A stretch of 64,000 nt of DNA from Achromobacter kerstersii (GTDB lineage: Bacteria; Pseudomonadota; Gammaproteobacteria; Burkholderiales; Burkholderiaceae_B). The stretch is from the NCBI RefSeq assembly GCF_902859595.1, contig NZ_CADIJQ010000003.1:372001-436000 (forward strand), given 5' to 3'. The position numbers and the translations under genes are program-made. Position 1 is the stretch's first letter. Every line of letters starts with the position of its first letter. Positions 60,101 through 64,000 of the stretch are shown here, piece by piece. The notes under the pieces were generated by a model. It was given only the letters and a program-made list of their open reading frames with translations, did not search any database and was not told the origin of the DNA.

Positions 60101-60916
60101 AACGCTCATGTCGCCCGCCGCCACGCGCCACGCACCCAAGGTCAACGCCAGCGCGGCGCCCAGCGCCACACCCAGGTCGCTGATGCCGCGCGTCAGCAGG
60201 CTGACCGACAGCACCCAGAACGTGTTGTCCGACAGGCTGCGAGCCTTGGCGGCCAGACGCTGGCCCCAGGCTTTGCCCTGGCCGTACGACTTCAACGTGG
60301 GCAAGCCTTGCACGGCGTCCAGAAAGTCTTCGCCGAAGGCGTTCAGCGAGCGCGTGCGCGCCTGGCTGGCGCGGCGGTCCAGCATGTGCACCGCCATCGG
60401 GCCGATCAAGGCGAACAGCGCCGCCGCGAGGAACACGAGCGCAGTGGGCACGTCCCAGAAGGCGATCACCGCAAAGATGGCGAAGGGCGCAGCGGCCGCA
60501 ATGGCGACCTGCGGCAAATACTGGCCGAAGAACGTTTGCAACTGCTCAACCCCGTCCACCACCGTCAGCATGACGCCGCCCGTGCGCTGGTTGGCAAACC
60601 AGGCGGGGCCTAGCGTGACGATGCGGTCATACAGTTTGCCGCGCAGCGTCTGCTGAATCTGGGCCGAGGTGTGATTCGCCTGCACGGTGCGCCAGTGGTC
60701 AAAGCCCGCGCGCAGCAGCACCATTGCGCCCACGCACAGCGCGGGGGTGATCCAGTCTTGCCACGGCGCGCCGTTGAATACGCGGGCCAGCAGCTGGCCC
60801 AGGAAGACATAGCGGGCAATGCCAGCCGCCAGCGCCAGCAGGCCCAGGAAGATGCCGCCCGCCATGCCGGCGCGCAAGCCCGCGGTTAACCGCCACAATC
60901 GAGAGTCGAAATACAT
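57110..60916 (-). CDS. Fused two-half ABC exporter, CydD-CydC type
   Basis: The product is 1268 aa from ATG 60916 (GGAG upstream; an earlier ATG at 60988 lacks a ribosome site). Two ABC exporter halves are joined in one chain. First membrane domain ~10-330 has FFGQYLPQVAIAA, typical of CydD; ATPase 1 has GPSGAGKST near residue 425 and LSGGQRQRVAIARALL. Second membrane domain ~650-960 resembles CydC (RRSGDLVALATQDIEMVEYFY); ATPase 2 has GASGAGKST near residue 1050 and LSGGQRQRISIARA. CydDC exports cysteine and glutathione to the periplasm for cytochrome bd assembly. No cyd oxidase genes are near, so the role is tentative. A repetitive SA(A/T) linker lies at ~339-381. Confidence 0.88.
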   Translation of the reverse strand: MYFDSRLWRLTAGLRAGMAGGIFLGLLALAAGIARYVFLGQLLARVFNGAPWQDWITPALCVGAMVLLRAGFDHWRTVQANHTSAQIQQTLRGKLYDRIVTLGPAWFANQRTGGVMLTVVDGVEQLQTFFGQYLPQVAIAAAAPFAIFAVIAFWDVPTALVFLAAALFALIGPMAVHMLDRRASQARTRSLNAFGEDFLDAVQGLPTLKSYGQGKAWGQRLAAKARSLSDNTFWVLSVSLLTRGISDLGVALGAALALTLGAWRVAAGDMSVEALLIVLMAGTEIFRPLRDLRSVLHRGMLGQSAAVSIHALMDAQPLTPAPDAVANVAKPAAPATSATTVASAASAGSATSATSATSAASATSAASATSAASAASAASAASSIPATAVRLAPTIEFDNVAFSYTPERRAHQGLAFSIAAGERVGVVGPSGAGKSTIVRLLLRECVPQAGVIRVGGHDVNTLDTQTLLSQMALVSQDITLFHGTIDDNLRLGRPDATHEQVRAAARAANIDDFIMALPDGYATRIGERGLQLSGGQRQRVAIARALLRDAPILILDEALSSVDTENEALIQQALDRLMSGRTTLILAHRLASVIGADRSLVLDQGRVVEAGPHAELMQQRGLYYRLMHEQAEAHENPSAGLPRVANPTANAAPDIARTADSTPAADPDTKQGPVLRSLDADAEQVGWRATLGTLLSVVRPWRGTLIATILLGVARVAAFIGVGVFSALIVAAIRDGRDISSLVVGLLIAAPLAALFHWLESWLAHAMAYQLLADMRVKLYDKLERLAPAYLLQRRSGDLVALATQDIEMVEYFYAHTIAPAIVSVLVPLSVLGFLGVYSWPVALALLPFLAYALVSPVRGRRHVDALGDKARQALGEMSAHTTDTIQGLADLTAFQATGRRRDQFLKVADQYRVRRLDILRDLSKQTAWFEIAMGLGGLAVAVVGALQVAAGTLSASMLPLLVLIALATFLPVSEISQVSRQLADTIAATRRLHVVANEPEPVTDGPLAPPVATHGLSLAFDHVSFAYPGKQEDTLKDLSFKAPAGATVAVVGASGAGKSTVASLLLRFWDPRQGVVKLDGVDVRQLQLDGLRERVALVTQDTYLFNDTLEGNIRLARPEASPDELARALEQAALTDFVRTLPEGLATKVGERGMQLSGGQRQRISIARAFLKNAPVLILDEATSHLDTLSEMQVRGALDTLMRHRTTLVIAHRLSTIRDADLILVLERGTLAEAGTHDQLLRKQGAYARLASHQGGYAVSSATSQPT
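59772..59898 (-). repeat. 9-bp tandem repeat encoding a Ser-Ala-(Ala/Thr) linker
   Basis: About fourteen units of nine bases (plus strand GAAGCAGCC or GAAGTAGCG) lie in register within the fused ABC exporter gene. On the coding strand they give the tripeptides SAA, SAT and SAG. The array sits between the first membrane domain and the first ATPase domain. Confidence 0.92.
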
Positions 60917-61009
60917 ATCAATGCTCCATCCAGAGCCTGCATGGTCACTGATCCGCCGCACGCGCGAAAGCGATAGTTTTTCAATCATGGGTTGAGATAA
61001 ACTCAACCG

Positions 61010-61954
61010 ATGCCCGAACTGCCCAACCACACGCCGCCGCTGGCAGCGTTGCGCGCCTTTGAAGCCGTCGCCCGCCTGGGCAGCCTGAGCCGCGCCGCTG
61101 CCGAATTGCACGTCACCAAGAGCGCCGTCAGCCATCAGCTGCGCGCGCTGGAAGCGGATCTGGGCGTGCCGCTATTGCGGCGGGGCGGCACAGTACGCCG
61201 CGCAGAGACAACCGCCGCGGGCACCGAGCTGCTGGCGTCCGTACAACAGGCCTTGACCCTGTTGGATACCGCGTGCCGCAATGTGCGCGCCTCGGCGCGA
61301 GGCCGCCGACGCTATACCTTGAACGTGTCCGCCAACCCGTCGCTGGCCGCGCTGTGGCTGGCGCCGCGCATCGGCCGCTTCATTGAATTGCATCCCGACA
61401 TCGGCGTTCAGGTCTACCTGCACGCCAGCCAGGACCCGGCCTGGAAAAGCCAGGACATTGATCTGGCGTTCTTGCACGTGCGCGCGCGCGGGCCGCATCT
61501 GGCCGAGCCCGGCGATATTGCGTTGATGACCGAAACCGTCGTGCCCGTGTGCAGCCCCACGCTGATTGCCGAGGCGGATCGCAATGACCCTCGCGTTTTC
61601 CTGCGCCATCGCTGGCTTGAAGAAAAGCACATCGACAGCCCCGAAACCGATTGGCGCACGTGGAGCCCGCGGTTGGGCCTGGCCGAATCCGATTGGCAGG
61701 AGCCCATGGTGCTGAGCGGCCTGAGCACGGTGGTGGCGGCAGCCGCGGCGGGCGTCGGCATTGCGCTGGGCCGCGCGCCGCTCATCGATGAAGACCTGGC
61801 CAGCGGCCGGCTGGTGCCGCTGATGCCGCAACTGCGCATGCCGGGTTCGTGGGGCTACGTGATGCGCATCCACGCCAACCGGCCGATGGATGCGTCGTTG
61901 CCCGCGCTGGTGGAGTTTCTGGCGGAAGAAGGGCGCAGCAAAGGGGCGTGGTAA
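61010..61954 (+). CDS. LysR-family regulator, GcvA-like
   Basis: The product is 314 aa starting MPELPNHTPPLAALRAFEAVARLGSLSRAA, the standard opening of GcvA/AmpR-like LysR proteins. The HTH continues LHVTKSAVSHQLRALEADLGVPLLRR. The effector domain follows from RRRYTLNVSANPSLAALWLAPRI. It is divergent from the fused ABC exporter gene (93-bp gap) and may regulate it. AmpR itself controls beta-lactamases, but no AmpC-like gene is adjacent here. Confidence 0.92.
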   Translation: MPELPNHTPPLAALRAFEAVARLGSLSRAAAELHVTKSAVSHQLRALEADLGVPLLRRGGTVRRAETTAAGTELLASVQQALTLLDTACRNVRASARGRRRYTLNVSANPSLAALWLAPRIGRFIELHPDIGVQVYLHASQDPAWKSQDIDLAFLHVRARGPHLAEPGDIALMTETVVPVCSPTLIAEADRNDPRVFLRHRWLEEKHIDSPETDWRTWSPRLGLAESDWQEPMVLSGLSTVVAAAAAGVGIALGRAPLIDEDLASGRLVPLMPQLRMPGSWGYVMRIHANRPMDASLPALVEFLAEEGRSKGAW

Positions 61955-62026
61955 CGCGGGACTGATCACCCGACCGCCCCACCTCCAGCCCGTCGGATCG
62001 CGGTGGGCGGCTTTCCTGGGGGCGTT

Positions 62027-62806
62027 TTAGTCGCTGGTCAGTTCCATGCTGCGCGTCACTTCTTCCTGCACGCGCTCCCAGATCGACCGCTTCAATTCCA
62101 CAAAGCGCGGTGACAACTGCACATCAGCGCTGCGCGGATGCGGCAGGTCGTTCTGGATGTCTTGCACGATGCGCCCGGGTTTGGAACCCATCACCGCCAT
62201 GCGCGTGGACAGCGTCAGGGCTTCGTCGATGGAGTGCGTGATGAAGACAATCGTCTTGCCGCTTTGCTCGTAGATCGACAGCAACTGGTCTTGCAGCACC
62301 TGACGCGTCATGGCGTCCAGCGCGGCGAAGGGCTCGTCGAACAGCATCACGTCGGGGTCATTGGCCAGCACCCGCGCAATCGACACGCGCTGCTTCATGC
62401 CGCCTGACAGCGCATGCGGATACTTGTCCGCCGCCTGCTTTAAGCCGACCATTTCGATGAACTTGCGGGCAATCGGCGCGCGTTCCTGCTTGGACATGCC
62501 GCGCATCTTCAGGCCGAATTCCACGTTCTCTTGCACCGTGCGCCACGGAAACAGCGCGTACTGCTGAAACACCATGCCACAGGCGGCGGTTACGTCGGTG
62601 ACGGTCTTGCCGTTGATGGCGACGGTGCCGGTGTTGGGCGTGATGAAGCCCGCCATCAGGTTCAGCAAGGTGGACTTGCCGCAGCCAGACGCGCCCAGCA
62701 GCACCAGGAACTCACCGCGCTTGACCTCCAGGTTCACCTTGTCCAGCACGGTCACGTCGCCATAGGCCTTGGACACATCGGTCAGCTGGATCATCGTGTC
62801 GTTCAT
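62027..62806 (-). CDS. ABC transporter ATP-binding protein, nitrate/sulfonate/taurine (SsuB/TauB) type
   Basis: The product is 259 aa from ATG 62806, which overlaps the permease stop by 4 bp (ATGA); starts at 62815 or 62827 are possible. Walker A is GASGCGKSTLL, Q loop VFQQYALFPWRTVQEN, signature LSGGMKQRVSIARVL and Walker B VMLFDEPFAALDAMTR. The GGMKQR form and DAMTR are characteristic of the taurine/nitrate/sulfonate branch. It energises the permease and binding protein encoded upstream in the same operon. Confidence 0.93.
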   Translation of the reverse strand: MNDTMIQLTDVSKAYGDVTVLDKVNLEVKRGEFLVLLGASGCGKSTLLNLMAGFITPNTGTVAINGKTVTDVTAACGMVFQQYALFPWRTVQENVEFGLKMRGMSKQERAPIARKFIEMVGLKQAADKYPHALSGGMKQRVSIARVLANDPDVMLFDEPFAALDAMTRQVLQDQLLSIYEQSGKTIVFITHSIDEALTLSTRMAVMGSKPGRIVQDIQNDLPHPRSADVQLSPRFVELKRSIWERVQEEVTRSMELTSD

Positions 62807-63573
62807 CGTTGCCATGCCAGCACCCATCGTTCAAGAAGCCGCAAACACAAGTCAGTTACCAGGACGGTGAAACTGATCAGGACCATGCCCAGCACCACGG
62901 TGTCGGTCTGGAAAAATTCCTTGCCGTTCATGATCATGAAGCCCAGACCTTCCTTGGACGCGACCAGTTCGGCAGAAATCACGCACGTCCATGACAGGCC
63001 CAGAATGATCTTCATGCCCGATAGAATCTGCGGCAGGCATCCGGGGAACAGCACTTCGCGCATGACCTGCCAGCGGTTGGCGCCCAGGTTGCGCGCCGCC
63101 CGCACCAGCACCGGGTCGATGCTGCGCGACGCTTCCATCACGTACAGCAGCGCTGGCACGAACGACCCCATGAACACGATGCTGTACTTCTGCGTTTCGG
63201 TAATGCCGAACCACAAGAGCGACAGCGGAATCCAGCTCATGGAGGGCAGCGGGCGCAGAAACGAAATGATGGGGTCGAAGACGGCGCGCGCCACCTTCGA
63301 TGTGCCCAACAGAATGCCCAGCGGAATGGCCACGATGACGGCCGCCAGAAAGCCCACCATCACGCGGCGCGTGGAGGCCAGCACGTTGTAGAACAGCGTG
63401 CCCTGGTCCGACATCGACATGGCGCGCGCCAGCACCTGCGACGGCGCGGGCAGGAAGATCGGGTCGACCGCGCCGGCGCGGCACAGGCCTTCCCACAGCA
63501 ACAAAAAGCTCAGAAGCGAAAACACGCTGACCCAGATCAGCCGTGTTTCCCTTGAAGACGAACGCGTGGACAT
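62803..63573 (-). CDS. ABC transporter permease, SsuC/TauC type
   Basis: The product is 256 aa from ATG 63573 with about six membrane segments. FSLLSFLLLWEGLCRAGAVDPIFLPAPSQVL is the normal start of this family. RPLPSMSWIPLSLLWFGITETQK and the EAA loop VLVRAARNLGANRWQVMREVLFPGCLPQIL follow. It forms the channel for import of a sulfonate, taurine, nitrate or related small compound. The gene is coupled with the downstream ATPase gene by overlap. Confidence 0.93.
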   Translation of the reverse strand: MSTRSSSRETRLIWVSVFSLLSFLLLWEGLCRAGAVDPIFLPAPSQVLARAMSMSDQGTLFYNVLASTRRVMVGFLAAVIVAIPLGILLGTSKVARAVFDPIISFLRPLPSMSWIPLSLLWFGITETQKYSIVFMGSFVPALLYVMEASRSIDPVLVRAARNLGANRWQVMREVLFPGCLPQILSGMKIILGLSWTCVISAELVASKEGLGFMIMNGKEFFQTDTVVLGMVLISFTVLVTDLCLRLLERWVLAWQR

Positions 63574-63587
63574 GGCTTGTGTCCCGC

Positions 63588-64000
63588 TTACAGGTACGAG
63601 GCCTGGACCCAGTCCTTGACGGTGGGTGCGCGGTCGATCTGCTTGAGGGACACCAGCATTTCGGCCAGTTGCTGCATGCCGGTGACGAACTTGCCCGGCT
63701 CCACCATCAGCGCTTGCTGGTCCGCAGCCGAATACCACTGCGTCTGCTTGATGACGGCCAGCTGTTCTTCCTTGGACAAGCCCGTCAGCTCCAGCAGCAC
63801 GCCTGCGGCCTCATCGGGCTGCTCGGTCAGCATGGTGTTGGCCTGGAACACGGCGTGCAGGAATTTCTTCACGGCGTCAGGGTTCTCTTTGCCCAGCTTC
63901 GTGTGCGTCAGCAGCACATCGGGGCCGGGGGTGATGCCGTATTGCTTGTAGAGCGAGAACGCCGTGTCGTCCAACAGCACGTGCGTGCCAGGCACGGCCT
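63588..64000 (-). CDS. ABC substrate-binding protein, nitrate/taurine type, C-terminal part (cut by window end)
   Basis: The frame is open to the end of the window. The visible ~137 residues contain THVLLDDTAFSLYKQYGI, PDAVKKFLHAVFQANTML and a C-terminal VEPGKFVTGMQQLAEMLVSLKQIDRAPTVKDWV, consistent with the C-terminal lobe of SsuA/TauA/NMT1-like periplasmic proteins. Its stop is 14 bp before the permease start on the same strand, so it is the upstream gene of this ABC operon. The signal peptide and ligand-defining part lie outside. Confidence 0.85.
   Translation of the reverse strand, partial: AVPGTHVLLDDTAFSLYKQYGITPGPDVLLTHTKLGKENPDAVKKFLHAVFQANTMLTEQPDEAAGVLLELTGLSKEEQLAVIKQTQWYSAADQQALMVEPGKFVTGMQQLAEMLVSLKQIDRAPTVKDWVQASYL

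Noticed and set aside
59324-60613. Plus-strand open frame of 429 codons
   Set aside because: Antisense to the fused ABC exporter; its Ser/Arg-rich stretch is just the complement of the 9-bp linker repeat.

Overview
The window is about 64 kb of high-GC proteobacterial chromosome. It is packed with LysR/GntR regulators, Bug-type tricarboxylate receptors, ABC uptake operons and small oxidoreductases. The gene families (Bug receptors, an RpfF/RpfR signalling pair of the Burkholderia type, a chromosomal penicillin G acylase, a class D beta-lactamase) point to Alcaligenaceae/Burkholderiales, most likely Achromobacter or a close relative. That is an inference from protein family resemblance, not a database result. 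No rRNA, tRNA, CRISPR array, prophage or intact insertion sequence was seen.

Layout. 0-3.2 kb: the end of a LysR gene, then a small scar of type VI secretion genes (a vgrG N-terminal fragment joined to a DUF6708-like gene), a lipoprotein gene bracketed by a ~53-bp near-identical direct repeat, and a MazE/VapC-type toxin-antitoxin pair. 3.2-6.9 kb: a GntR regulator and an IlvD/Edd-type sugar-acid dehydratase, divergent from a Bug receptor, with palindromes between them. 7.2-10.3 kb: convergent rpfR (FI-PAS-GGDEF-EAL) and rpfF (DSF-type signal synthase), followed by an iron-regulated TonB receptor. 12.7-19 kb: a 13-bp minisatellite, two regulator/enzyme pairs, a GntP permease, a StrB-like phosphotransferase, a NUDIX hydrolase with a repetitive acidic tail, and a branched-chain-type binding protein. 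19-24.4 kb: a divergent catabolic locus (GntR, acyl-CoA synthetase-like ligase and cyclase on one side, Bug receptor and SDR on the other) around a palindromic operator. 24.4-30 kb: lipoprotein, GlxA-type and DJ-1 genes, Lrp/LysE exporter pair, and an ABC exporter.

30-47 kb is a large uptake and catabolism block. It starts with a flavin monooxygenase. A PotA-like ATPase then leads an operon of quinone oxidoreductase, GST, a type II dehydroquinase-like protein and a hydroxyacid dehydrogenase. The matching permeases and binding protein lie on the opposite strand. A second complete polar-amino-acid ABC system follows, with an Asp/Glu-racemase-superfamily enzyme, a RidA protein, a DUF1028 protein, a LysR regulator and an ArgE/DapE-type deacylase. 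Together they look like import and breakdown of an N-substituted amino acid or similar compound (inference).

47-64 kb: a DUF6152-like protein and a membrane protein, PhzF and RidA with a LysR, then a class D beta-lactamase divergent from an uncharacterised 544-residue protein, a LysR divergent from a penicillin G acylase, a fused two-half ABC exporter of CydDC type, a GcvA-like LysR, and the start of a nitrate/taurine-type ABC operon that runs off the window. A recurring oddity is short tandem repeats (9-16 bp) placed at or just after gene 3' ends, or inside a protein linker, at seven places.
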